Below are positions 20,035 through 27,608 of a DNA stretch of 33,890 nucleotides, piece by piece. The position numbers and the translations under genes are program-made. The notes below the pieces were generated by a model. The model saw only the letters and a list, made by a program, of their open reading frames with translations, searched no databases and was not told the origin of the DNA. Location of the stretch: the NCBI GenBank assembly GCA_947626245.1, contig CANQRK010000007.1, forward strand, positions 1-33,890, given 5' to 3'. Position 1 is the first letter of the stretch, and the number at the start of each line of letters is the position of its first letter. The DNA comes from an uncultured Paenalcaligenes sp. GTDB taxonomy: Bacteria; Pseudomonadota; Gammaproteobacteria; Burkholderiales; Burkholderiaceae_B.

Positions 20035-20067
20035 AAAAAACGGTGCTGTTTTTAGCACCGTTTTTTT
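20035..20067. terminator. Bidirectional Rho-independent terminator between livF and the LivF-like gene
   Basis: A-run (20035-20040), stem CGGTGCT (20041-20047), loop GTTTTT, stem AGCACCG (20054-20060), then seven T (20061-20067). The U-tract exists in both directions, so it ends both the plus-strand importer operon and the convergent minus-strand gene at 20083-20763. Confidence 0.92.
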
Positions 20068-20082
20068 ATGAGATAGCGAGGG

Positions 20083-20763
20083 TTAATCTGAGATCGGGTG
20101 TGCATGATAGTGGATTTGTGATAAGCCATCCGAGCTGTGAACCTGGTAAATTTTATCAGCCAAGGAGGCTGCGAAATGGGTATCGGACTCGTTAAGAATA
20201 AGCGTATAGCCACGCAGTTTCAGTTCAGCCAATAGTTCGGTGGTTAAAGGTAAAAGAGCGGGGCAAATGTCTAGGTGTAAGTCGTGCAAAATAATAATGT
20301 CTGACCCTGTGCGTAGTACACGAGCTAATGCGAGTAAATGCTGCTCGCCCGGGCTAAGGCGTGAGCAGGGGTCGTCTTTGTGTTGGTACAGCAAGGGAAA
20401 GAGCTGATAGATTTCAGTTAAGGAAAGTGCTCCGCCTAGGCCTAGACCCTGTAGCGGCAGTAGCAGGTTTTCTTCGCAGCTTAGGTCTAAAAACAAGCCA
20501 GACTTGGAGCAAAATGCGACGCCTAGCCAAGTCATTTGTTCGGAGCTGAGGTGAATGGTTTCTGTTTGGCGGATACGAATAGAGCCTTGGCGCTGGGGGT
20601 TGATACCCAGAAGGCTATTTAGTAACGAGGACTGCGTGTTTTTGCAGTGAGACACCAACGCCACTGCCTCGCCTTGTTTGGCATGTAAGTTGAGGTCTTG
20701 GATGATAGGTTGGTGGTTATTCCAAGTGTGCAAATTGCGTACTTCTAAAGCCGTTTTATTCAT
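20083..20763 (-). CDS. LivF-like ABC ATPase homologue with lost catalytic motifs (probable pseudo-ATPase)
   Basis: A 226-residue protein aligning by eye with LivF/UrtE-type ATPases throughout: LEVRNLHTW, IIQDLNLHAKQGEAVALV, SGLFLDLSCEENLLLPL, LSPGEQHLLALARVL. Nearly every catalytic position is changed. Walker A GxNGAGKST reads SHCKNTQSS (38-46), losing the glycines and with Gln44 for the essential Lys. The signature LSGGE reads LSPGE (136-140). Walker B DEP reads His160-Asp161-Leu162. The switch region VEQN reads NESD (190-193). ATP binding and hydrolysis are therefore unlikely, yet the frame is unbroken, which argues for a retained structural or regulatory role rather than a fresh pseudogene. 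It is convergent with livF and shares its terminator. The ribosome-binding site (AAAGGGG) can be folded into a stem. No neighbouring permease belongs to it. Function unknown. Confidence 0.8.
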   Translation of the reverse strand: MNKTALEVRNLHTWNNHQPIIQDLNLHAKQGEAVALVSHCKNTQSSLLNSLLGINPQRQGSIRIRQTETIHLSSEQMTWLGVAFCSKSGLFLDLSCEENLLLPLQGLGLGGALSLTEIYQLFPLLYQHKDDPCSRLSPGEQHLLALARVLRTGSDIIILHDLHLDICPALLPLTTELLAELKLRGYTLILNESDTHFAASLADKIYQVHSSDGLSQIHYHAHPISD

Positions 20764-20807
20764 AACGGTTCCCCTTTAGAGACAAAAGCGTCCTTTATGG
20801 AACCATT
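20764..20807 (-). promoter_or_regulatory. Stem-loop covering the ribosome-binding site of the LivF-like gene
   Basis: In the minus-strand transcript AAUGGUUCC (20807-20799) pairs with GGAACCGUU (20772-20764) over 9 bp, including one U-G wobble, around a 26-base loop. The 3' arm directly abuts the AUG and contains part of the AAAGGGG ribosome-binding site. On the plus-strand RNA the wobble position would be a C-A mismatch, so the pairing favours the sense transcript. Confidence 0.5.
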
Positions 20808-20829
20808 ATGTGGGCTAGCGGAGGGATAT

Positions 20830-20853
20830 GCTATGAGGGTTTTACCACATAGC
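20830..20853. repeat. Inverted repeat GCTATG-N12-CATAGC upstream of the LivF-like gene
   Basis: GCTATG (20830-20835) and CATAGC (20848-20853) are perfect inverted half-sites 12 bases apart, in the 122-base gap between nth and the LivF-like gene. Spacing and symmetry suit a dimeric regulator's operator, but no consensus is recognised. No T-run follows in either direction, so it is not a classical terminator for nth. Confidence 0.35.
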
Positions 20854-20885
20854 GGTATCTTTTCTACAAGAGCAACAAAGACGGG

Positions 20886-21530
20886 TTAGCGTGTTGTGGT
20901 GGAGGTTTTGTCTTTAAATTCGCATAAATCCGAAATGCCGCACTCGGGGCATTTGGGTTTGCGGGCTACACAGACATAGCGACCATGCAAAATTAACCAG
21001 TGATGTGCATCCAGAATGAACTCTTTGGGAATAACGCGGATGAGTTTGTCTTCGACCTCGCGTACATTCTTGCCTTTGGCTATACCTGTGCGATTGGACA
21101 CACGAAAAATATGGGTATCTACGGCCATTGCAGGCTGACCAAAGGCGGTATTGAGCACGACATTGGCTGTTTTGCGACCAACACCGGGTAGAGACTCTAG
21201 TTCGCTACGGGTGTTAGGGACTTCACCTTGATAGTGTTCCAGTAAAATTTCACAGGTGCGAATGACATTTTTGGCCTTGGTTTTATACAAGCCAATGCTT
21301 TTGATGCAGTCAGTGAGACCCTCTAAACCTAGCTCTAGAATACCTTTTGGGGTGCCATGGGTAGGAAAGAATCGACGGGTGGCAATATTGACAGAGACAT
21401 CGGTAGCCTGCGCCGACAAAATCACCGCAATTAAAAGCTGAAAGGTGCTGTCGTATTCAAGCTCGGTGGTCGGGTGTGGATTGGCGGCTCTAAAGCGCTC
21501 GAAAATTTCAGTACGAATTTGACGATTCAT
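20886..21530 (-). CDS. nth: Endonuclease III (Nth)
   Basis: A 214-residue base-excision repair enzyme that removes oxidised pyrimidines and nicks the abasic strand. The helix-hairpin-helix LPGVGRKTANVVL carries catalytic Lys120, and VDTHIFRV carries catalytic Asp138. The C-terminal iron-sulfur cluster has the exact C-x6-C-x2-C-x5-C spacing (Cys187, 194, 197, 203). Length and motifs are normal. It follows rnfB by 10 bases. An rnf/rsx-nth linkage is also seen in E. coli, where nth follows the rsx operon. Confidence 0.97.
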   Translation of the reverse strand: MNRQIRTEIFERFRAANPHPTTELEYDSTFQLLIAVILSAQATDVSVNIATRRFFPTHGTPKGILELGLEGLTDCIKSIGLYKTKAKNVIRTCEILLEHYQGEVPNTRSELESLPGVGRKTANVVLNTAFGQPAMAVDTHIFRVSNRTGIAKGKNVREVEDKLIRVIPKEFILDAHHWLILHGRYVCVARKPKCPECGISDLCEFKDKTSTTTR

Positions 21531-21540
21531 AGATAGATAA

Positions 21541-22167
21541 TTAAGTCGATTGGCGGCGCGCGCGGGCTTTGGCCAAAATGTCGTTAATGGTCGCTTTGCG
21601 ATGGCTGCTTGAGTCGGCTTGGGCGCTGACTTTGGGCTTGTTGGCTAAAACACGGGCCGCCACACCGAGGGACTCGCCATGGCGTTCAGCTAAACGGTTT
21701 TGACGTTGATTGAATTGCTCACGAGCTTGGTTAGCATGATGCACTGTCCATTCGCTAGGGCCGGGAATCATCGTAATACAGTCTACCGGACAGGGAGCCA
21801 AGCACAGGTCACAGCCTGTACAGCGTTCGCTAAGCACGGTATGCATTTTTTTATTGGCACCCACAATAGCATCTACTGGGCAGGCTTGAATGCAAAGCGT
21901 ACAGCCTATGCAGTGTTCTTCATCAATGAGGGCGATAGTAGGTGGTGTATGAGCACCGCACTCGGGGTCTAAGGCTTGTATAGGCTGTTGGGTAATTGCT
22001 GCTAAGGATTGAATGCCTGCATCCCCTCCGGGAGGGCAGCGGTTGATGGCCTCGTTATCTAGGACAATGGCTTGAGCATACGGTAAACACGCATCGTAGC
22101 CGCAACGAGTACATTGCGTTTGCGGCAGGATGGCATCAATTTTTTGAATCAGGGCGTGTGAGTTCAT
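21541..22167 (-). CDS. Soluble RnfB-type iron-sulfur protein (orphan)
   Basis: A 208-residue electron-transfer protein of the RnfB/RsxB family. An N-terminal four-cysteine cluster motif (Cys19, 22, 27, 44: CTRCGYDAC...RCPPGG) is followed by two ferredoxin-type 4Fe-4S motifs (Cys86/89/92/96 and Cys116/119/122/126) and a basic, Ala/Arg-rich tail. The membrane anchor at the start of true RnfB is missing, and no rnfA, C, D, G or E genes are nearby. Such orphan forms beside nth are usual, as I recall, in Burkholderiales. The physiological partner is unknown; fdxA two genes upstream is a candidate only by position. No ribosome-binding site precedes the ATG apart from bases tied up in a terminator hairpin 5 bases away. 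Confidence 0.88.
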   Translation of the reverse strand: MNSHALIQKIDAILPQTQCTRCGYDACLPYAQAIVLDNEAINRCPPGGDAGIQSLAAITQQPIQALDPECGAHTPPTIALIDEEHCIGCTLCIQACPVDAIVGANKKMHTVLSERCTGCDLCLAPCPVDCITMIPGPSEWTVHHANQAREQFNQRQNRLAERHGESLGVAARVLANKPKVSAQADSSSHRKATINDILAKARARRQST

Positions 22168-22172
22168 GTGAC

Positions 22173-22193
22173 AAAAAAGAGGGCAAAGCCCTC
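22173..22193 (-). terminator. Rho-independent terminator after phaZ, directly before the rnfB start
   Basis: On the minus strand GAGGGC (22193-22188), loop TTT, GCCCTC (22184-22179) and then TTTTTT (22178-22173). The short tight hairpin with a U6 tract is a classical terminator for phaZ. Only 5 bases separate the U-tract from the rnfB ATG, leaving no room for a promoter, so rnfB-nth needs read-through, a promoter inside phaZ, or a regulated switch. Confidence 0.8.
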
Positions 22194-22216
22194 GGTTAGC
22201 AGAGAGCTAGTAAGGG

Positions 22217-23437
22217 TTAAGTGTGCTGTTGTATGAAGCGCTGAATAACGGGATAGACGTTTTGGCGCCAGCGTCGCCCAGAAAAAATACCATAATGACC
22301 ACTGCCTTGAGCGACATAATGCTGTTTATTCTGCGGGGGAATATGGCTACATAGATGCTGAGCGGCTTCGGTTTGACCCAGACCCGAGATGTCGTCCAGC
22401 TCACCTTCGATAGTGAGCAAAGCAGTGGTCGTGATGGCGGCCGGGTCGACCGTTTGATCGTTAATGACCCATGTGCCCTGAGGTAGAGCGTGTTCTTGGA
22501 AGACGATTTTAATGGTATCCAGATAGAACTCGGCTGGCATGTCTAGCACGGCATTGTATTCATCATAAAAGCGACGGTGTGCCTCGGCGCTATCGTCTTT
22601 GCCTTCGACCAGATGCTGGAAAAAGTCGTAATGAGAGGACAGGTGACGATCGGGGTTCATGGCCATAAAGCCTAGGTGCTGCAAGAAACCAGGATACACA
22701 CGACGACCGGCACCGGGATAACGTGCTGGTACGCGGTGAATGAGTTGATTTTCAAACCAACTGTAGGGTTTGGTGGTGGCCAGACGGTTTACCTGAGTAG
22801 GGGACTGTCGCGTGTCGACGGGCCCACCCATAAGGGTCAGGCTTTTAGGCAGATGAGGACTTTGCTGTGCGGCCATTAACGCGACGGCTGCTAGGGCTGG
22901 CACCGTGGGCTGACAGACGGCAATTACATGCGTGTCGGTATTTAGGTGCGCTAAAAAGTCTTCGATATAATGAACATAGTCATTCAAGTGAAATGAGCCC
23001 GCTGACAGAGGCACCATGCGCGCATCAACCCAGTCGGTCACATAGACGTCGTGGTCGTGTAGCAAGGTACGTACGGTATCGCGTAACAAGGTAGCATGAT
23101 GCCCCGACAAGGGGGCAATCAATAGCACTTGTGGTCTTGGTCCTAGGTCTGCGTCTAAACTAAAGCGGACTAACTCACAAAAGGGTTTAGAGTACACGGT
23201 GTGTTGCTGTACGGTACAACTCGTGCCATTAAGCTCTATACAGGAAATATCCCAACTGGGTTTTTCGTAGTCTTTTCCTAGCCGATGCAATAGCTCGTAG
23301 CCTGCGGCAATTTGTTTGGAAACAGGCGTATAGGCCCAAGGGCTGTATGGATTGGTAAAGAGCTGTGAGCTGGAGTTAGAAAAAGTAGCTAACGGCGTGA
23401 GAAAAAAACGTTGTAGCTCGTGCAGGTCATACAGCAT
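22217..23437 (-). CDS. phaZ: Intracellular polyhydroxyalkanoate depolymerase PhaZ
   Basis: A 406-residue alpha/beta hydrolase that mobilises stored polyhydroxybutyrate granules. It has the cysteine-nucleophile motif of Ralstonia-type PhaZ, VCQPTVP (Cys175), with the triad aspartate in EGELDDISG (348/349) and histidine 381 in GSGHYGIFSGRRW. The N-terminal segment MLYDLHELQRFFLTPL and the APLSGHHATLLRDTV region are typical. AGGGAGAG lies about 9 bases before the ATG. It follows fdxA by 32 bases. Its presence implies the organism makes PHA, though no phaC/phaA/phaB lies in the window. Confidence 0.95.
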   Translation of the reverse strand: MLYDLHELQRFFLTPLATFSNSSSQLFTNPYSPWAYTPVSKQIAAGYELLHRLGKDYEKPSWDISCIELNGTSCTVQQHTVYSKPFCELVRFSLDADLGPRPQVLLIAPLSGHHATLLRDTVRTLLHDHDVYVTDWVDARMVPLSAGSFHLNDYVHYIEDFLAHLNTDTHVIAVCQPTVPALAAVALMAAQQSPHLPKSLTLMGGPVDTRQSPTQVNRLATTKPYSWFENQLIHRVPARYPGAGRRVYPGFLQHLGFMAMNPDRHLSSHYDFFQHLVEGKDDSAEAHRRFYDEYNAVLDMPAEFYLDTIKIVFQEHALPQGTWVINDQTVDPAAITTTALLTIEGELDDISGLGQTEAAQHLCSHIPPQNKQHYVAQGSGHYGIFSGRRWRQNVYPVIQRFIQQHT

Positions 23438-23469
23438 GCGTGACTCTCCCTAGAGTGGGTAGTGGAAGA

Positions 23470-23793
23470 TTAGCGCTCTAAGTGTTCGAGTTTGTCCGAG
23501 ACGCCGTTCCAGTTATCAGCTTCAGGTAGCGGGTCTTTAGAGCGGTTTATCATGCCGAAAATAGGTGTGAGCTCGGCGTTGAGTTCAATAAAGTGAACTT
23601 GGTCGGCAGGCACGTCTTCTTCGGCAAAAATAGCGTTAGCTGGACACTCAGGAATACAGACGGCACAGTCAATGCATTCCTCGGGGTCAATGACTAAGAA
23701 GTTAGGGCCCTCGCGAAAACAGTCCACCGGGCAAACATCGACGCAATCGGTAAATTTACATTTAATACAGTTTTCGGTGACGACGTGTGTCAT
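23470..23793 (-). CDS. fdxA: Seven-iron ferredoxin FdxA
   Basis: A 107-residue ferredoxin with one 3Fe-4S and one 4Fe-4S cluster. The cysteine pattern is [17 protein letters not shown] (Cys9, 12, 17, 21, 25) followed by [12 protein letters not shown] (Cys40, 43, 46, 50). The acidic second half and the ending [15 protein letters not shown] are standard for proteobacterial FdxA. GGAG stands 7 bases before the ATG. It may supply electrons to cytoplasmic enzymes; the partner is not known. It is the first gene of the fdxA-phaZ pair. Confidence 0.95.
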   Translation of the reverse strand: MTHVVTENCIKCKFTDCVDVCPVDCFREGPNFLVIDPEECIDCAVCIPECPANAIFAEEDVPADQVHFIELNAELTPIFGMINRSKDPLPEADNWNGVSDKLEHLER

Positions 23794-24023
23794 TTCGAGG
23801 CTCCAACTTGAATCAAGGCAACAAAAAATAGTAAGTGAAGGCTAGGGAAAGGAGTAAAAAAGACTCCTAGCTAGACCAAGCGACCTATTTTAACGAATAT
23901 ATAGTCATATGCTTGAATTTAAACTAAAGTGTAGCGCTTTAGTGTGATAACTTGACAATAAAACATACAGCAACCCTGCAGATAGTTAATGGTGGGGGTT
24001 TTCTTTACTAGGTTGATGTGGCG

Positions 24024-25205
24024 ATGATAATTACCTCTTTGCTTGATACTGATTTATATAAATTTTCAATGATGCAGGTGGTTTTGCATCATTTTCCAGC
24101 TGCTCAGGTGCAGTATCGTTATCAGTGTCGCACTCCTAATATTGATTTGCAGCCCTACATGGATGAAATCCGTCAGGAAATTAGCGCGTTATGCCAGTTG
24201 CGCTTTAGCGAGGATGAACTCAACTATTTACGTCAGTTGCGTTTCATTAAAAGTGATTTTGTGGACTTCTTGGGGTTGTTTCAGCTGCCCGAGCGTTGTA
24301 TTCGAGTCGAGCTAGGAGACAAACCGGGCGAGCTTAACATCGAGGTCGAAGGGCCTTGGTTGCATACTATTTTGTTTGAAATCCCGGTATTAGCTATAGT
24401 GAATGAGGTGTATTTCCGTAATACACAACCCGAGCCGGACTGGGCAGAAGGCCGCCAGCGTCTACACGATAAAATGCAATTGGTACTAATGGACGCAGAC
24501 TTACCTACCTTTAAAGTAGCCGAGTACGGAACACGCCGTCGTTTTTCTAAAGTGTGGCATAACGAAGTGGTTTCGCTATTAAAGCAAAAGATGGGACGTC
24601 ATTTTGCCGGCACTAGCAATGTGCTCATGGCCAAAGAGCACGACGTTACCCCTTTAGGCACCATGGCACACGAGTATTTACAAGCCTGCCAAGCCTTAGG
24701 GCCGCGTTTGCGCGATTCTCAGGTGTTTGCGTTTGAGGTCTGGGCCAAAGAGTATCGCGGAGACCTAGGTATTGCATTGTCTGACGTCTATGGTCTAGAA
24801 GCGTTCCTAAGCGACTTCGATATGTATTTCTGCAAGCTGTTTGACGGAGCTCGTCATGACTCTGGCGATCCTTTTGTATGGGGTGAGCGTTTGTTAGCGC
24901 ACTACCAGCAAAACCGAGTCGACCCACGCACCAAAACCTTAATTTTTTCTGATGGCTTAAGTTTTCCTAAAGCCATTGAACTGGCAAAGCACTTTGCAGG
25001 GCGTTGCAAACTCTCATTTGGTATAGGCACTAACCTAACCAATGACTTGGGTTACGAGGCGCTGCAAGTTGTGATGAAAATGGTACGTTGTAATGGTCAG
25101 CCGGTGGCGAAAGTGTCGGATACTCCGGGTAAAACCATGTGTGATGACTCCGCATATTTGGCTTATTTGCGTCAGGTTTTTAATTTGACCGAGGCCGTAG
25201 ACTAA
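24024..25205 (+). CDS. pncB: Nicotinate phosphoribosyltransferase PncB
   Basis: A 393-residue enzyme of NAD salvage that converts nicotinate and PRPP, with ATP, to nicotinate mononucleotide. It begins [18 protein letters not shown], the family start, and carries [32 protein letters not shown] with the phosphorylated histidine (His216), and [12 protein letters not shown]. The ATG at 24024 is preferred over an in-frame GTG at 24018 because it matches the family N-terminus; TAGG (24009-24012) is the nearest ribosome-binding site and suits either. A TTGACA at 23952-23957 lacks a matching -10. A hairpin terminator follows 18 bases after the stop. Confidence 0.96.
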   Translation: MIITSLLDTDLYKFSMMQVVLHHFPAAQVQYRYQCRTPNIDLQPYMDEIRQEISALCQLRFSEDELNYLRQLRFIKSDFVDFLGLFQLPERCIRVELGDKPGELNIEVEGPWLHTILFEIPVLAIVNEVYFRNTQPEPDWAEGRQRLHDKMQLVLMDADLPTFKVAEYGTRRRFSKVWHNEVVSLLKQKMGRHFAGTSNVLMAKEHDVTPLGTMAHEYLQACQALGPRLRDSQVFAFEVWAKEYRGDLGIALSDVYGLEAFLSDFDMYFCKLFDGARHDSGDPFVWGERLLAHYQQNRVDPRTKTLIFSDGLSFPKAIELAKHFAGRCKLSFGIGTNLTNDLGYEALQVVMKMVRCNGQPVAKVSDTPGKTMCDDSAYLAYLRQVFNLTEAVD

Positions 25206-25223
25206 TTCAGGCCCAACGCTAAC

Positions 25224-25250
25224 AGAGCGGTAAGCAGTCCGCTCTTATTT
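25224..25250 (+). terminator. Probable terminator after pncB
   Basis: AGAGCGG (25224-25230) and CCGCTCT (25239-25245) form a perfect 7-bp stem with an 8-base loop, followed by TATTT. The T-tract is interrupted, so termination may be partial. relA starts 31 bases later. Confidence 0.55.
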
Positions 25251-25280
25251 GCAGGGCCCTCATTTCTTACACTCAATGTT

Positions 25281-27494
25281 ATGTCTAGCTTTATTCCAGC
25301 TCAGCCACCATCAGCGATTACTGCCAATAGCCCGTTTACACCCGAGTGGCTGCAACGAGTCTCTGCCGATTTACCTACCTCGCAACAGGAAAAATTGGCA
25401 TTGGCGGTGCAGCGTGCTGAACCGTTGGTTCACGGGATATATACGCCGGCAAACGAGCCTTTAGACTCTCATACGGCGGCTGTACTCGATATTTTGCAGG
25501 GTTTAAATGCCGATGCGCAAACACGTATTTGTGCTTTGCTCGCCATTTTAGACACCAAAGACCAGCTCAAATACGAAGCATTAAAAAATGAGTTTGGAGC
25601 GCAGGTAGCCACCATGGTGGGGGGCGCGCGTGCGCTATATAAGTTAGGTGTCTTGGCTGCCAAGGCCCACGATAACGCGGCAACGGGTACCGACCAACGT
25701 GAAATGAAGCGCAAAATGTTGCTGGCGATGGCCGTTGATTTGCGCATTGTGTTAGTACGTTTAGCCTCTAGGCTGCAAACCCTACGTTGGTTTGTGTCTA
25801 GTAAAACCCTTTGCCCTTATGATTACGCCAAAGAAACCATGGAGCTTTACACTCCCTTGGCCAATCGTTTGGGTATTTGGCAATTAAAGTGGGAAATGGA
25901 GGATTTGGCGTTTAGGTATATGCAGCCAGATACCTATCGTACTATCGCCAAGCAACTAGAGGAAAAGCGTGCCGAACGCGAAGCCTTTATTGAGCATATT
26001 GTTTTTACGCTGACCAAAGCCTTAGGTGACATGGGCATACAGGCAGATGTCAGCGGTAGGCCTAAACATATCTATAGCATTTACAACAAAATGCGCAATA
26101 AAAACCTGCGCTTTGATCAGCTATTTGATATTCGGGCTTTACGGGTGATTGTGCCTGACGAGCGTAGCTGCTATGGCACTTTGGCCTTAATTCATGCGAT
26201 GTGGACACCCATTGCGGATGAGTTTGATGACTATATTTCCCGTCCTAAGCCGAATGGGTATCGCTCATTACACACCGTAGTGGCTGATGACGAGGGGCGC
26301 ACGTTTGAGATTCAAATTCGCACCACCGACATGCACCATTTTGCCGAATTTGGGATGGCCGCACATTGGCATTACAAAGAAGCCGGAGCCAAAGGTGGTC
26401 AGGTGGCAGCCTCTGCTGAAGAGCAGAAAATTGCCTGGATGAGGCAGTTGTTAGCATGGGACCACACGACTGACGATAGCGAGGCATCGACTCTTTTAGC
26501 TGCAGTTCCCGAGCATATTTATGTGCTCACACCGCAAGCGCGCGTTATTGAGCTGCCCTATGGGGCGACCCCAGTGGATTTTGCGTACTATTTACACACT
26601 GATCTGGGGCATCGTTGTCGTGGGGCCAAGGTTGATGGGCAGATGGTGTCCTTATCGACTCAGCTCAAAACAGGGCAGACCGTAGAAATCGTAACGGCTA
26701 AATCGGGCGGACCTTCGCGTGATTGGTTGAATACTCAGTTGGGTTTTTTGGCTAGTCCGCGTTCACGAGCCAAGGTTCGCGCTTGGTTTAATGCCGTCGA
26801 GTTGCAACAGCGTATTAGCCAAGGTCAAACCTTGGTGGAAAAAGAGTTGCAGCGCTTGGGTAAAACCGCCGTTAATCTAGAGCAGCTCGCGCAAAAATTG
26901 CAGTTCGCACGAGCCGACGATTTATATGTGGCCGTAGCCAAAGATGAGTTTAGTTTACGACACATAGAAAACGCGTTTAAAACCGCTGAGGACAACACCG
27001 CCGAGCCAGCCGCTAAGGTATTTCATGCTAATGCGGCCAGTGTGACTCGGACTGGGCGCAGTGGTGTTTTAGTTGTGGGGGTAGATTCATTATTAACACA
27101 GCTGGCTCGTTGTTGCCGACCAGCACCTCCTGATAGCATTAGTGGTTATATCACTAAAGGTCGAGGCGTCTCCATACACCGTAGCGATTGTAAATCGTTT
27201 TTGGGGTTATTGGCTGCTCAGCCCGAGCGGGCTATCGAAGTGACTTGGGGCAAAACGGGTGATGCGTTGTATCCCATCGATTTGGCTGTTTCGGCCTCCG
27301 AGCGTCCCCATTTGTTGCGTGATATATCTGAAATTTTTGCGCGCCTGCGTGTTAATGTAGTTGGGGTGAATAGCCAAAGTCGTCATGCCTTAACGCAGTT
27401 ATTGTTTACGATCGAGGTCAAAGACGGTGAGCAAATTCAACGTACCATTAGCGCGCTTCAAGATATTCCTGGGGTACGCGCTCAACGGCAGTAG
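25281..27494 (+). CDS. relA: (p)ppGpp synthetase RelA
   Basis: A 737-residue long RelA/SpoT homologue that makes the alarmone (p)ppGpp on stalled ribosomes. The N-terminal HD hydrolase region is degenerate: where SpoT has the HD metal site this protein reads ALLAILDTKDQ (about 85-95). This marks it as a synthetase-only RelA. The synthetase domain (about 240-365) has SGRPKHIYSIYNKM, FDIRALRVIV, RPKPNGYRSLHTVV and FEIQIRT. A TGS domain (about 410-475) and zinc-finger-like and ACT regions (about 600-735, LARCCRPAPPDSISGYITKGRGVSIHRSDC) complete it. No clear ribosome-binding site precedes the ATG. A separate SpoT/Rel hydrolase should exist elsewhere in the genome. Confidence 0.95.
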   Translation: MSSFIPAQPPSAITANSPFTPEWLQRVSADLPTSQQEKLALAVQRAEPLVHGIYTPANEPLDSHTAAVLDILQGLNADAQTRICALLAILDTKDQLKYEALKNEFGAQVATMVGGARALYKLGVLAAKAHDNAATGTDQREMKRKMLLAMAVDLRIVLVRLASRLQTLRWFVSSKTLCPYDYAKETMELYTPLANRLGIWQLKWEMEDLAFRYMQPDTYRTIAKQLEEKRAEREAFIEHIVFTLTKALGDMGIQADVSGRPKHIYSIYNKMRNKNLRFDQLFDIRALRVIVPDERSCYGTLALIHAMWTPIADEFDDYISRPKPNGYRSLHTVVADDEGRTFEIQIRTTDMHHFAEFGMAAHWHYKEAGAKGGQVAASAEEQKIAWMRQLLAWDHTTDDSEASTLLAAVPEHIYVLTPQARVIELPYGATPVDFAYYLHTDLGHRCRGAKVDGQMVSLSTQLKTGQTVEIVTAKSGGPSRDWLNTQLGFLASPRSRAKVRAWFNAVELQQRISQGQTLVEKELQRLGKTAVNLEQLAQKLQFARADDLYVAVAKDEFSLRHIENAFKTAEDNTAEPAAKVFHANAASVTRTGRSGVLVVGVDSLLTQLARCCRPAPPDSISGYITKGRGVSIHRSDCKSFLGLLAAQPERAIEVTWGKTGDALYPIDLAVSASERPHLLRDISEIFARLRVNVVGVNSQSRHALTQLLFTIEVKDGEQIQRTISALQDIPGVRAQRQ

Positions 27495-27549
27495 GGTGAT
27501 GGTTTGGTACGGATGCTAAAGCAGTACGTAGTCCATTTGGGCGCTAAGC

Positions 27550-27558
27550 TGATAAAAT
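27550..27558 (+). promoter_or_regulatory. Candidate extended -10 promoter for trpBA
   Basis: TGATAAAAT fits an extended -10 (TGnTAxAAT) 51 bases upstream of the trpB start. No good -35 is visible, which extended -10 promoters can tolerate. The gap between relA and trpB has no visible terminator, so read-through from relA is also possible. Confidence 0.3.
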
Positions 27559-27608
27559 CAATGTATTGAACATGATTTTCTTGAATTATCAAAACAGAGA
27601 GTATTACT

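Noticed and set aside
23850-23868. Hairpin AGGAGT-N7-ACTCCT upstream of fdxA
   Set aside because: A short 6-bp stem with an A-rich loop in an AT-rich leader; no T-run on the relevant side and no known element matches.
23952-23957. TTGACA upstream of pncB as a -35 box
   Set aside because: No acceptable -10 hexamer lies 16-18 bases downstream.
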